A stretch of 64,000 nucleotides of DNA from assembly GCA_009733575.1 (NCBI GenBank), contig ML769467.1:1-64000 (forward strand), in the 5' to 3' direction. The stretch is from Gymnopus androsaceus JB14. Taxonomy: Eukaryota > Basidiomycota > Agaricomycetes > Agaricales > Omphalotaceae. Positions 22,579-33,180 of this stretch are shown here, one piece after another. Numbering within the stretch: the stretch's first letter is position 1; every line of letters starts with the position of its first letter. Made by a program: the position numbers and the translations under genes. The notes under the pieces were generated by a model. It did not search any database, was not told where the DNA came from, and worked only from the letters and a program-made list of their open reading frames with translations.

Positions 22579-23560
22579 TGTTGGAATATCAAAGGTAATT
22601 TTACTATTGTACTATGCATGGGACACTGCATCAGCAAAACCTGGGTAATGGTCATAGCAGCCATAGCAAGCCACAGCACTATGGCTTCTATGGCTTACTA
22701 TGAGCTCCTGGGGGATTTCTGAGTGTTCAAACTGTCAAGCATTTGACAGCTGTCATTCTCTCTTGCCAACCATATATAAGAGTTGACACACAGGATGCAT
22801 TCTCGCAACTTCCCCAATTTTTTTCCAAGTCAACACTGAGTTGTGACTTTGGTTTTGGACATTCTTGGTTCATTTGATGTCTCCAATATTTTGGTGAGGG
22901 CTACTGCTTACTGTAATATATGTAAGAACTAGTATTTTAGTTATGCTAGTTTTGCCACACTATTGTACTATGTGTACTACCATGAACATGCCAATATAAT
23001 ATTATAAGATTATGATTATTTTGGTTCAGCAAGTGTTGCTGCCACCAAGTGAGGGAAGTGATTTAAAACAAGAATATATTCAGTTTTGAATTGAACAGCT
23101 GACAGACAACATGCCATGAAATATACAATCCATAGCAATCCATAGCTCTGGACAGATGGGGACCTTGCTATGGGTGCTATGGGTGCTATGAGCACTGCAC
23201 AGAGCTGTCCAGCTCTGTCCAGCTCACCCAGGTTTTGCTGATGTTTCTTGTAGTCTCCACTTGTTTGTATCACCATCCTATTCACTCCACATCTATTGTC
23301 TCTCAGACTCCACTCAGTGTCTTGCTGTATCCACCTACTGTCTCACAGTACCCACTTTACTGTATGCACAGTAGCCACAGACATTCATGCTGCCGAGTCA
23401 TGCAGTAGCCACTTGCCTGATATATTATTTGTACATAGGACTGTATATAAGCCTAGGTACTATACCTTGTAATACTATCATTGTCCCCCAATGATCTGTG
23501 TGATCATTCCACTAAGTCCTGTGTGGATTTACTGCTGCTACTTCCTATTTAGGAATGTAA
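22579..23560 (+). repeat. copia LTR, split by a TIR element
   Basis: Begins TGTTGGAATATCAAAGG directly after the copia stop and polypurine tract. It is interrupted at 22629-23243 by a short TIR element. The remainder, with TATATAAGCC promoter-like sequence near 23445, runs to about 23560. The right end cannot be fixed because the partner LTR is not visible. Confidence 0.5.
22629..23243. mobile_element. non-autonomous TIR element, family CATCAGCAAAACC, copy A
   Basis: 615 bp. Perfect 18-bp terminal inverted repeats CATCAGCAAAACCTGGGT. Both ends are lined with repeated CATAGCA/CATAGC octamer-like units in opposite orientation. The middle contains a TATATAAG box and no coding frame. The flanking dinucleotides are TG (left) and TT (right). 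It is homologous over its length, with high divergence, to 38110-38783. Confidence 0.75.
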
Positions 23561-24501
23561 CTCTAATAATATGTACTCTGATCATCCTGCCACCACTGCC
23601 TGTGATCCAGCAAGCACAACATGTGGCTACTGCTTGGGCCTGCATTTGGTTTTGACAAATTCTATCATCAATGAGCATGCAGAAGCCCCCTTTCAGTCAT
23701 CTCCAAGGCAGCTGCATTGCAATATGCACTGTATCAGTGAATTTCTGAGGAACTTCTCGGTGAGAGTGGTTCCAGAAACGAGTGGCAGATTCAAAAAGCT
23801 ACCCATTAGGCAAAAAGGGGTTCTAATCGGGATTTTCAAAGGTATCCAGCCGATGGGCGTTGGGAAGGATGTTGTATTCAATGTATGTGGTGCCTTCTGA
23901 GACTGGTATAATAGGCCTATCGATACAGCTTAAAACCCTGTCATACAATCGTACTAAGGGAAGCCTGATATCTTGTAGTATTATTTTGTAGCCAAATTGG
24001 AAATTGAAACCGAGGCATTGAAACTGTAGGCATTGAACTGTAGACTCCGAATTGAAGCACGAGAACGGGAACGCGGAGATGTTAGGGAAAGCACCGATGG
24101 TGCACGATTATGTTTTATTGAGCTGCTACTGCTTCCTCCGGTACTAGCACTAGTATCATTAGAGAAGTGTATTAAATATATCATAGAATCGATAGGCGAT
24201 AGGAATTGAGATCGTATATGCATTTTTATGAGATTGTAGACAAAGTTTGAGATGATACTAGCAAGTGTATGGGCATGGAAGAAATTGTTGTATCTCGTCG
24301 GATTGTATCACTAAGACTACACTTGCGAAGCCGTCTCACTTTCCAAACGCCTGCTATTGGATTCGAGTGGTACTGTAGCCTCCTCCGATGATCCCTGAGT
24401 CGATACTACAGTTTGTTGGGGTGCTATGACCGTGGCGGGCTGCTTGAGCGGCGTGGCCCACATTGGTACAGGGTTCGGGGGGTAATACCAGTGAGCTAGT
24501 A
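23561..24501. other. no supported gene
   Basis: A 109-residue plus-strand frame (23571-23900) has no recognisable domain or splice context. 24166-24260 is similar to 6895-7000. The minus-strand frame 24317-24562 (Ser/Glu-rich tail) could be an alternative end of the membrane-protein relic to its right. Confidence 0.4.
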
Positions 24502-24912
24502 TCATAGCAATGTAGCACCCATAAAATTCCAGGAGCCTATGGGGTCTTTCTTTATAGCCCAATCTTTTAGAGCATGCTCAGGCATCGTCCATATTCCTAT
24601 TAAAAAAAAAAATTGAATTGAATCAGGACTCTTAAAGAGCTACAACCGAGTAACATGGGTGCACATACCCGCGATCACAAGAGATTGAACCACAATAATG
24701 GAAATCATAGGTATGAATCCAAGTGGCTTTCCATTTTGCAGTGCGTACAGATGTATTCCGGTGTAGTTCAACCATTGAGAAAGAATGAGTAAACCCAGAA
24801 TGGGTACAATAGGCTGTTTAGCCCCGGCGATATTCCAGAGGGGCCAGAGCAGGGCAATATAAAGGGAAGCTTTGGACTACGGATGTGAACGAAGAGATTT
24901 CAACTCGAACAT
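24502..24912 (-). pseudogene. small multi-helix membrane protein, probably broken
   Basis: From ATG at 24912 the frame reads MFELKSLRSHP, then TAG (24877-24879), then open hydrophobic sequence: LYIALLWPLWNIAGA, PIVPILGLLILSQWL, NYTGIHLYALQNGK, PLGFIPMISIIVVQSLV. An intron with good signals (GTATGT ... AATAG, about 24599-24670) leads to PEHALKDWAIKKDPIGSWNF and TGA at 24502. At least three membrane helices are visible. The in-frame stop suggests a pseudogene unless the start is elsewhere. Family not recognised. Confidence 0.4.
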
Positions 24913-25124
24913 GGTGGAGTGAAGGATGGTTTTAGGTTGGGTTTAGGGGTCGTTTTAGCGCTTTAGGCCGGCGTCTAATTAACGTTGGACGAATCGAGAA
25001 TCGAGCTGCTCTACAGTAACACTGTGAGATCTTCTAGGTACGTACGTGTCGAAATAAGCAATCGCTTTCATGATTCCCTTTCCTTGTTTGTAGCTGAAAC
25101 ATAACCTAGATCGTATTCGTCGAT

Positions 25125-25400
25125 ATGGCCAAACGCAGTGATGTTCCTCAAGACGCGTCCTATCAAGGCAGTCAGAGTCAGTTACGGTCCCAATGCAAGA
25201 ATTTGGAAATGGTTCAGAGAGAAGATAAAACTAAACGGATCATTCTAGAACGCCTGAAAGGCTTCATGTCGGATAATAGTATGTAGATACTTGATGTTTC
25301 ATCCGTACGCAAAAAATGCTATGTTAGGAATTAACTCACCATAGAATATGACCTGTTTTCTTTCGTATCGTTATTAGTAGGCTTGTTGAGGTATTCTTAG
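25125..25400 (+). CDS. small 69-residue hypothetical protein
   Basis: Two exons: 25125-25278 and 25345-25400, joined by a 66-nt intron with GTATGT and CATAG ends. The combined frame is exactly 69 codons plus stop. The protein has a charged, probably helical middle (CKNLEMVQREDKTKRIILER) and a hydrophobic end (YDLFSFVSLLVGLLRYS) that could be a short tail anchor or amphipathic helix. Too short for the usual gene-length cut-offs. No family recognised. It is divergent from the membrane-protein relic on its left. Confidence 0.45.
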
Positions 25401-25642
25401 GCCTCATCATACTGTATCGAGGGCGCGAGGTTTGGGTTCGAAGGGAAAATGAATCGGATTAGACTGAGGTCCGTTTTGAAAGCTTTGTGGGACTGGGAGA
25501 ACAGGGATTTCGGATGAGCTGACCATGACGAACAGGAAATCGAGGCGTTCAAATACTCGGACAAAACTCAACATGTGGCCCTTCATCGATGAGAAAGAAA
25601 AAATTCAGTGATAGGAATACAAACAGGTTAAACCAAACGACG

Positions 25643-26330
25643 CTACAACTCGATCTCTCGTGTACCATCCTTGTCCACTACTTTGACTTTGTACTTCTCG
25701 GGACTAACGACTAGACGCTTTGACACTTCGTTGATGCATCTTTTGAGCGTCTCGATTCCTTCCTCGAGAGTAGCCTCTGGATTATGGTATCTGCAGAAAG
25801 ATCAATCACCATTTGGGACATAATATAACGAGTATGCGACATACCGGTCAAGCAAACTCAAACCAAAGTAAGCACCATATCCGTGCGCACCAAAAGGCAC
25901 CTCTGTCATGGTTCCAAGATAGTCCACCCAGTAGAGATGCGGTGTATCTGTGGTCACATCGAATCCACCAAGCATGAGGTTTACAGAGTAGGGTTTTCTG
26001 GAACGAAGTGACTGTGCAAGAGAACGACGGATCCATGACGCGGCGGCGGATGGACGCAAGGCATAGTTGTTGCGGATATGGAATAAGCGGAGATTACGCT
26101 CGACGTATTCGGCGAATTGTATAGTGTCGCCTAGAGAGAGTCAGTAGAGAATAAACACGAAATAAAGGATAGTACTGACCTGGTTCACCAGAATAGGCCA
26201 TGAGGAGATGAGGGCTAATAACTTTGATTTTGTCCTCGTCTGTCTTCATTTTGACGATGGATCGAGCAGCGGTAGTGTCTGAAGCGACGAGAACGTAGCC
26301 TTTTCCGGTTATAGCAAACGAAGTCTCCAT
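25643..26330 (-). CDS. PRE1: proteasome subunit beta-4 (beta type-2, PRE1/PSMB2)
   Basis: Non-catalytic beta subunit of the 20S core. The start at 26330 gives METSFAITGKGYVLVASD, without propeptide and without the N-terminal catalytic Thr, as in PRE1/PSMB2. The family landmarks are KVISPHLLMAYSGEPGDT, QFAEYVERNLRLFHIRNNY, RKPYSVNLMLGGFD, YWVDYLGTMTEVPFGAHGYG and VVDKDGTREIEL at the C-terminus, with TAG at 25643-25645. Three introns interrupt it. Length (about 200 residues) fits the family. It acts in ATP- and ubiquitin-dependent protein turnover. It is divergent from the GLE1-like gene across only 96 bp. Confidence 0.92.
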
Positions 26331-26426
26331 GATAGTCGAGTGAAAGAAAAGGTTACGCGTTCAACCGGCGTCAATCCAGCGTTATGACTGTGACTGGCGC
26401 GTGACATCGCCTACTTCGTTCTCGCC
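26331..26426. promoter_or_regulatory. 96-bp bidirectional promoter
   Basis: Sole sequence between the start codons of the proteasome beta-4 gene (minus) and the GLE1-like gene (plus), so both must initiate from it. It contains GTGACTGGCGCGTGACATCGC; no TATA-like box was seen. The two housekeeping genes are likely co-expressed. Confidence 0.6.
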
Positions 26427-28374
26427 ATGAGATTTCGTGCGCCACGATCCCTTTCTCCTCCTTCTCCGCAAAGAAAACATCGACACTCATCCACTTTTGG
26501 CTTGAATTCTTCCTCAGAATCCGACGATGAATCAGACGCAGACTCGGATTCAGGAGACTCTGTGCCAGAATCAGATTCAGACTCGGATTCTTTTTGTTAT
26601 GCCTCTGAAACTATTCCCTCGTGCGTGATATCTTATTTACTCCTTCTCTAATCCTGACTCTTTGTTTAGAAACCCCAAACAGCCTTCTTCACGACCCAGT
26701 CACGTAGAGGATACTATTGCTGCTATACGCCTACGAACACGACATCACGACCCGTACGAAGAATGGGAGAGAGAAATGAAGAAGGAGTCGCTGCGTGCTG
26801 CACGCAAAAACTACAGCGACGCCCAAGCCAACTTTCATCGTTATCAGAGCCAGCGCCAGCTTGAAGAGTCGAGACGTCTTGCAGCCGCATTCAAACAAGA
26901 CGAGACGCAGATTCTAAAGGCACTGGACGGGTGGCGTCTCGATCAGCAAGCGCATGAAAACCATCTCAGAGAAATGCTGAATGAGCGTAATGAAAGGCTA
27001 TGGGGACGGATTGAGGCGTCCATCAAGCTGGAACAGGATAAGGTGCAAGCGAGGCTGGATGAAGAGAGAAGGATAAAGGAAGAAACGGAGAGAAAGAGGA
27101 GGGAGCAGGAAGAGAGGAAACGGCAAGAAGAGGAACGCAAAAGGGAGGAAGAACAGCGGAGAAAATGGGAGGAGGACGAGGCTAAGCGGAAACAAGAGGA
27201 AGAGCAACGAAAACTGCGAGAGGAGAAGGAGGCAGCAGCACGGGAAGCCAAAGAGAGAGACGAAAAGCTGAAATCGGAAGCGGAGAACAGAAAGGCTGCG
27301 GGAATGACTACGTCTGAAGACGACTGGGAAGAAGCCCGAAAGAATCTCCATGTAAGCCACTCCTACCGGCTCCTTCTTACCTTGTTCTTACACTTTACCC
27401 AGATCACCAAAACGCAAGGAACACGATTCGTCAAAGCAAATCCGAGCTTCAAACGGATATGGAACGAAGGCAGGCGCTCCATAACCGCCAAAATTGGCCA
27501 GTTGACAAACGACGATACAGACTATCAACCGAGTGGTAAGCGTCCCAATCTCACATATACTTTTATTTACCCTCTCTTCCAGTCTTCCCAACTAGTCTCA
27601 ATCCTCCTACCACAAACAGGCGCCGTCCCTCCTCCAATATACACCGCTCTCCTCTCCACCCTCGCAAAAGCCCTCGTCCTCCAAGCCGAAACCGAAATCA
27701 CCGCCGAAAAACGCTCCGCCATCCCTCTCGCCCAAACCACGTTCAACTGCCTCGAACAACTCGAAGGCTTCTCCGAGGTCCTTTTCGCCAAGATGAACCA
27801 GCGGATAGGACCTTGGGTCATTCCCTGTCCTATACCCGAGAAAGACTTTGACGGGCGCGCATGGAAGGATGATACCGAGGCGCGGAAAATGCAGGGGTAT
27901 AGACTCGGCGAGGACGGTGCTGTGGTGGAGACGCAGAACGAGTATACGGATCGCGTTAAAGGTGTTATGCGGTTGTATTTTTCAGTGTTGAAGATTGTGC
28001 CGAGGAAGGCACCGTTGAAGAAGATGTTTCAGCTTCCGAGGTATTGGACGTGGATGGCGAGGATGCTTGGGTCCAGGACGTTGTTGGCTACTCCGGTGGG
28101 GGCTGAGATTCTTTTTAGTAAGTCTCTACTCTACTGTTTTCTTGCTGGAACGTCTTGCTAATGTGCTTGTCTTGTAGTTGCTCTGGAAGTTCTCGGAGCA
28201 GACGCTTTACAGATATGGGGATATCAGTTCGTCAAGATGCTTCATCTCATTTACGATGGAGCCACCGATGGCTTGGGTGATGGGAAACTGCTGGGCGGGT
28301 CGTCTCCTGATGGTATAGCTGCTCGTGCCAGAGTAAAGTTGGAAGTGGAGAGCATTATGAGTGGAGTGAGATAG
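26427..28374 (+). CDS. nuclear mRNA export factor GLE1-like
   Basis: Exon 1 is acidic/Ser-rich (ESDDESDADSDSGDS). A long charged coiled coil follows (about residues 110-290, RKRQEEERKREEEQRRKWEE). The C-terminal globular domain holds PPPIYTALLSTLAKALVLQA, FAKMNQRIGPWVIPCPIP, RVKGVMRLYFSVLKI and a final exon with ADALQIWGYQFVKMLHLIYD. This order (N-terminal disorder, coiled coil, helical GLE1 domain) matches GLE1, which activates the DEAD-box ATPase Dbp5 at the nuclear pore in mRNA export. Introns are at about 26612-26660, 27353-27402, 27536-27619 and 28120-28176; TAG at 28372-28374. Its last exon and 3' flank are duplicated at 31103. Confidence 0.8.
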
Positions 28375-28418
28375 CGAGTGTTAGAGTATCGAGTTGTTTT
28401 TTCTTTCCTTTCGTTTGT

Positions 28419-28448
28419 TTTGTTCGTTCGTTCGTTCGTTCGTTCGTT
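28419..28448. repeat. (GTTC)n/(CGTT)n microsatellite
   Basis: Uninterrupted TTCG tetranucleotide run of about seven units in the 3' flank of the GLE1-like gene. The duplicate of this flank near 31320-31350 has only a degenerate version. Confidence 0.8.
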
Positions 28449-28639
28449 TAGTTATCTTTTCAAGCGCATTTTCCATGTATCACTACCACTACATCACACG
28501 TATTGCTTTCTCTATGTACCGATGCTGGATACTGTAATCCGAAGAAATAGATCTCGACTCATATCTGATCTTGCACCTGGCGGATTTGTACAACTAGAAA
28601 TATCACAATAAGTACTACATACAATAATGGCCCGGTGGT

Positions 28640-29080
28640 TACAGCACCAAGGAATCGACGGTTTCAAGAAGATATCGATATTCGAACGCTAATAAAAGCC
28701 ATAATGTCGAACAGGAGTACGTGGACGCTGTATCACTTGAGAGTCGAGATCTTCCCAAGTAAGTACTTACTAGTAACATGATACAGAGAACGCTTGAGTT
28801 CTTACTCGAATGCAAACAGTAACGTTCCACAGCGATCCGTGACAGAATTTGGATCTTTTTTAAACAAGCAGAATTTCTGAGTTTTGATTTCATAGCGTTG
28901 TACGGTTTAACGGTTATGCCACTCACCCTCGATAGCCCGTTTGAGCAACAACGACCGTTTAAATTTCTCTCTCCACGAATCATATCGCTGCTAGTGGGTG
29001 GGTGGGTTTTGAGGATGTGGAATGAGCTCGAGACCAACCAGCATATTTGTGGGTTTCTGAAGCAGGTGGAAGGGCATCTG
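28640..29080 (-). pseudogene. fragment of the repeated-exon gene family, copy 1
   Basis: Contains on the minus strand the beta module (KKDPNSVTD, then a 12-base deletion relative to the copy at 43470) and an alpha module with PPTSSDMIRG. It is clearly homologous to 43230-43740: shared AGGAAGATATCGATATTC-type block, GGAATGAGCTCGAG block, and CAAAATATGTT plus the CCCTGATGC block. Frame is not kept. It sits tail to tail with the GLE1-like gene. Confidence 0.55.
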
Positions 29081-29118
29081 TGATGAATGAAACTTCGTTC
29101 ACTTCAAAATATGTTAGA

Positions 29119-29169
29119 GTGCAAAGCCCTGATGCACCTGTGTGAGGGCTTCGCATCAGGGCTTTGCAC
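29119..29169. repeat. 17-bp perfect hairpin
   Basis: GTGCAAAGCCCTGATGC at 29119-29135 and its exact reverse complement at 29153-29169, loop 17 nt. The homologous place near 43738 keeps only AAAGCCCTGATGC without the second arm. Confidence 0.8.
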
Positions 29170-29534
29170 TCAGGCTTCTTGTGGTATCCAAGATATGCAC
29201 TTGATATGCACCGTGAGCGCCGTTCATTCCTGATGCTGATGTTATTGGAGCGATATCCCTAGAAGTATAGTTCGACGCAATGGCCTAGGTTTCTCGATGC
29301 AGATGTCAAAGAACAATTGGCATTGACACTACTTACTCCTGATGCACTGGCGAAAAATGCGAGACCTCGTGGTATCCGAGTCTGCCGCTTTAAATATGCC
29401 GTCATCATTTAGAAATACTTATATATCGACAGTAACCCTCAAGCAAAATTCCAAGCCCCGATTTTCCTGTGAGTTTTCTACATGAAATCTACACTGAATG
29501 CGGTTACTTATCACAGCCCATCAAAGTTCAAACC

Positions 29535-30657
29535 ATGACTCAGCCAAATAACACCTGGTTCCTTCCATTGGATGAGAAATACTACAACCTAGATGAAGAA
29601 GAAAAACATTTTTTCAAGAAAGAGACTGGTATACAGGATGATGATGAGCTCAAGAAGCATATCATTACTGTACAAAACAAAGCATTTTCAGTTAGTGCCT
29701 CACAGTGTTCCCTGCCATAAATTTTATTGAACAGTTTTCAGATTTGCCCTTATCCTTGTATCCGTATTTTTGAGTTTGCTAGGTTTGTTCGCGGATGCAT
29801 ATCATTGTGTCCCCTGAGTTTAATGAGTTTGTCAAGATTAAAGCTTGGACGTCTACCTGCATATGAGCAATTGCTAAAGCTTGGTAGGGAGAGGGAAGGT
29901 GCAATTTTGATAGACTTGGGGTGCTGCTGTATGTATTCCGTTCTTTTGTTTCTTTTTTATTTTTAACAACATTAAATTAAATATATAGTCGGAAACGATA
30001 TCCGAAAAGCAATTCAGGATGGATATCCTGTCCAGAGTACTCTGGCTACAGATCTTCACCGAGGTAGGTAATCACCCAGGATTTCCATGCATGACACTCA
30101 TTTGATGCTGCACTTCAGGTCTATGGGATCTTGGTCATGAAATGTTCAAGTCTACTCCTCAGTCTCTTCCGACTCCCTTCATAGAAGGTGATATCATGAG
30201 CCCTGACTTCTTGAGTCCGGTTCCCCCCTTCACAAAGGATGCCCCACCAACCAGAACCATTCCCTCTTTAGATACAATCACATCTCTGAATGATCTTCGT
30301 GGACATGTTTCTGCTGTTTATACAGGCGCATTTTTTCATCTCTTCTCAGAGATGCAGCAGGAGCAGATTGCTCATGCTCTTGCGAGTCTACTTTCTCCGG
30401 AACCTGGTTCTATGCTTCTTGGGGTTCATGGTGGGAAGTCAACCAAGGGAATGTGGTCTCCGACTGGGTATGAGTATAAAATGTTTTGTCACTCCCCTGA
30501 CAGTTGGAAAGAATTGTGGGAAAGAATATTTGGAAAGGCAAACGTTGAAATCAAAGCTCAACTCAGGCGTGAAATTGGGGGGGACATTTTCTTTGATATG
30601 TACCCAGGAAATAAGGACCCATATCATGTTATGGAATGGTCTGTAACAAGATTGTAA
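29535..30657 (+). CDS. class I SAM-dependent methyltransferase
   Basis: Start at 29535 (MTQPNNTWFLPLDEKYYNLD). Exon 3 carries motif I, ILIDLGCCFGNDIRKA across an intron (GxGxG-like loop that binds SAM), then STLATDLHRG (acidic motif II residue) and GLWDLGHEMF. The large last exon has GAFFHLFSEMQQEQIAHAL and LLSPEPGSMLLGVHGG, the usual post-core strand region, ending HVMEWSVTRL and TAA at 30655-30657. It resembles the fungal secondary-metabolite methyltransferases that methylate small molecules (AusD/Trt5-like shape); the substrate is unknown. Introns at about 29694-29740, 29780-29835, 29924-29988 and 30063-30119. It lies between the GLE1-like gene and the duplicated GLE1 tail. Confidence 0.75.
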
Positions 30658-31102
30658 TTCTTGTATACTACTGATTTGGTACCATGTATGGCAGAGTACA
30701 TACTATAGCAGATGTATTGCCTGAGATTTTTGTTGGTCATTCTCAAGAATTGGGTTCGGGATAATTCTAATGGGAAATCTCCTTTCTGGGGTTATTCAAG
30801 GGTTTCCACTAGATCTTTGTTAAGAAACACTTCCGGGGCCCAAACAATGACTGGTAGATAACAGTTTGACCTTTGAGCACACTGGTCAACATATGAGTTG
30901 CTGCGATGAACGTACTACAGCATTTGCATAATTAATGACAGTTGTGATGAACAAAAGGTCCCGAAATAAAATAATTTTGAGATTTCAAGACTGTTGTCCT
31001 CAGAGGCAGTCAGATACTGTGTTTCGAGACCCCTAAAATGCGAAAATCCAAATTCATCTTCATTCGGAATTATTTTTCTGGGATCGGCCAATACAGTAAT
31101 GT
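30658..31102. other. intergenic, nothing recognised
   Basis: AT-rich stretch between the methyltransferase and the duplicated GLE1 tail; no open frame or repeat seen. Confidence 0.45.
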
Positions 31103-31301
31103 AGTTGCCCTGGAATTTTTAGGAGCAGATGCTTTGCGGATATGGGGATATCAGTTCGTCAAAATGCTTCATCTTATTTACGATGGAGCCACCGATGGCT
31201 TGGGTGACGGGAAACTGCTGGGCGGGTCGTCTCCTGACGATATAGCTGCTCGAGCGAGAGTAGAGTTAGAAGTGGAGAGCGTTATGAGTGGAGTGAGATA
31301 G
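31103..31301 (+). pseudogene. duplicated last exon of the GLE1-like gene
   Basis: VALEFLGADALRIWGYQF followed by KMLHLIYDGATDGLGDGKL and a stop at 31299-31301. It is nearly identical in protein to the real last exon at about 28177-28374, and the similarity continues through about 210 bp of 3' flank (to about 31510). Nothing upstream of the exon is duplicated, so it cannot encode GLE1 function. Confidence 0.85.
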
Positions 31302-31538
31302 CGAGTGTTATATTATCGAGTTGTTTTTTCCCTTTCGTTCCTTTCTTCGTTTGGTGATTTACTTGTCATTTTGCAAGCGCATTTTCCATGTATCACTACC
31401 ACTACACCACACGTCTTCTTCTATTTACCACGTTGGATACTGTAATCCGAAGAAATAGATGTCTGACCTTGCAACTCGGGGATTGTACAACCTTACAACA
31501 ATTTCTTATTACAGTATTACACAAATAAGGGTTGTAAA

Positions 31539-32962
31539 TTATTGAACCTCCAATCCGATTGTCCTTGTATCCCATATGTTATCAATAGTTGTGAACTCTT
31601 TGTTTTGTTCAGATGACGGGCTCTCGCCTGCAGTCATATCCAGTGTTTGCAGGTTGAGAATTACACGGCATCCCTGGACTTGGAATCAGAACTAAGACCC
31701 AAACAAAGTAGCTTGCATACCACAGTAGATATCAACGAAATGAAAACTCTACAAGGAAGCCTTTGAACAAGAAACAAGAGTTCAAACTTCAAGTCACTTA
31801 CGGATATATGAACATCACTGGTACTGTATTTCTACCTGCAGAAACACCAATTGAAATCATTGCCACTATCTCAGAATATGTCAGTGAGTGCAGGACAATG
31901 AGCTGAAAGAGGTATACCAGATATTGCAGCAAGTACTTTTAAATTGTCTCTGTTCAGTACAGAAACTAATGGTGGCTGTTCAAAAGTATAGCGACGAAGA
32001 TCCCAGTATGTGCGTTTCCAAGCAAGCCCATGGATAACCAAGTGGACAACTACTTCTCCAATTCTGCATTAATTAACATTTTAGTATCTAACACACAAGT
32101 ACACTCTTTGATCTGAGCCTCACATAAAAAGCACAACAGGATTCCCAATACTAGGGTGTTCAGCTACAGAGTTTTTTAATATGCAATTCTCGGTGAATGT
32201 GAACTGTTGATCCACTCCATTCCAAGTGCTTGGAATTATTCTGAGTCAGAATGGGGGTTACTAGATAGTAGATATTAACTTACATATAAATTGATCCAAC
32301 CATCTTTCCTGTAAGCATCATTGAAAGAAATGTGCCCACTTTTAGACTTTGTTCATAGAGAGCAAATACTAATAAAATAGGAGATTAACGGGAAACTGAC
32401 AGTAGAAATAAATTGCAGACCTCGAATACTGAATGTGCAGGGATCAGTGTCAGTATTGGAGACTACTAATAATGAGGGACAGTAGTACCTCAGAATTAAC
32501 TGTAAGATCAGCAGCATACTATAACATGATGCAGCCTGAAAAATTTGCCAAGTCATACAGACATCTTCGGTGGGTGGCTGATGACCAGGAAATCTGATTG
32601 TCCATATACTCGTAAGAACAATGCTTGCACTATAGCATAGAATTCAGAGAGAGTGGAATTGAAGACGTGGTGGTTAAGTTACACACATATGGATTGAAAA
32701 CGCGAGATATCTTGCCAAGATGAAGAGAGAGCGCACAAATGTCGGTCTCCTAAAGCTGTTTATGGTTACTTATTAGTATTAGAGATCGAGGACCAGGTGC
32801 ACTCACTTCCATATATATTCTAGCTCATTACGTCTGGTGAGAAAACTATCGCAGCTTGTCAGCAACAAGCCGAATACTTTACGCGGTATGTCACGATTTC
32901 AGTTTTGGAAGGATTTAAATGTTTCTTCGCGACATACCTGACGCCCCGATTTGGGCTTGCAT
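31539..32962 (-). CDS. DUF6533-type seven-helix membrane protein, copy A
   Basis: Start at 32962 (MQAQIGAS, intron, VFGLLLTSCDSFLTRRNELE). It then reads FVRSLFILARYLAFS, a Cys/Trp-containing helix (WQIFQAASC), an FALYEQSLKVGAFLSMV-type segment after the conserved R(V/F)YALY position, and a C-terminal GCRVILNLQTLDM with TAA at 31539-31541. These are the hallmarks of the basidiomycete DUF6533 family, small hydrophobic receptors or sensors of unknown ligand. About eight short exons. Copy B at 41051-42463 is very similar throughout. I did not confirm every junction, so single defects could be missed. Confidence 0.65.
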
Positions 32963-33180
32963 TTCAAGAGGGAGTGAGACGAGGGAAATGGAGAGGAGGC
33001 TTGGCGCGAGCTTGCATTTTATGGATAGACGAATCCGCTCTTGGCCCATGCCAGTGGGAAACGATGGATCAGGGTTATCGGAGCATGGGAAGTAAGTTCA
33101 ACTATTTAGGCTTTGATCGAAGAATCCCTATCGCTACGTTATCCACCCCTATCCATCCGCAGCCCAATTATTATTTAATA

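Noticed and set aside
22629..23243. CATAGCA arrays considered as a CRISPR-like array
   Set aside because: Units are 8 bp, contiguous, and inverted at the two ends of a TIR element. The organism is a eukaryote.
23571..23900. 109-residue plus-strand frame as a gene
   Set aside because: No domain, no splice context and it begins in the copia LTR remnant. Listed only as unexplained sequence.
26943..27360. Minus-strand frames opposite the GLE1 coiled coil
   Set aside because: Ser/Leu/Phe-rich shadows of the Glu/Arg-rich coding strand, no start context or splice support.
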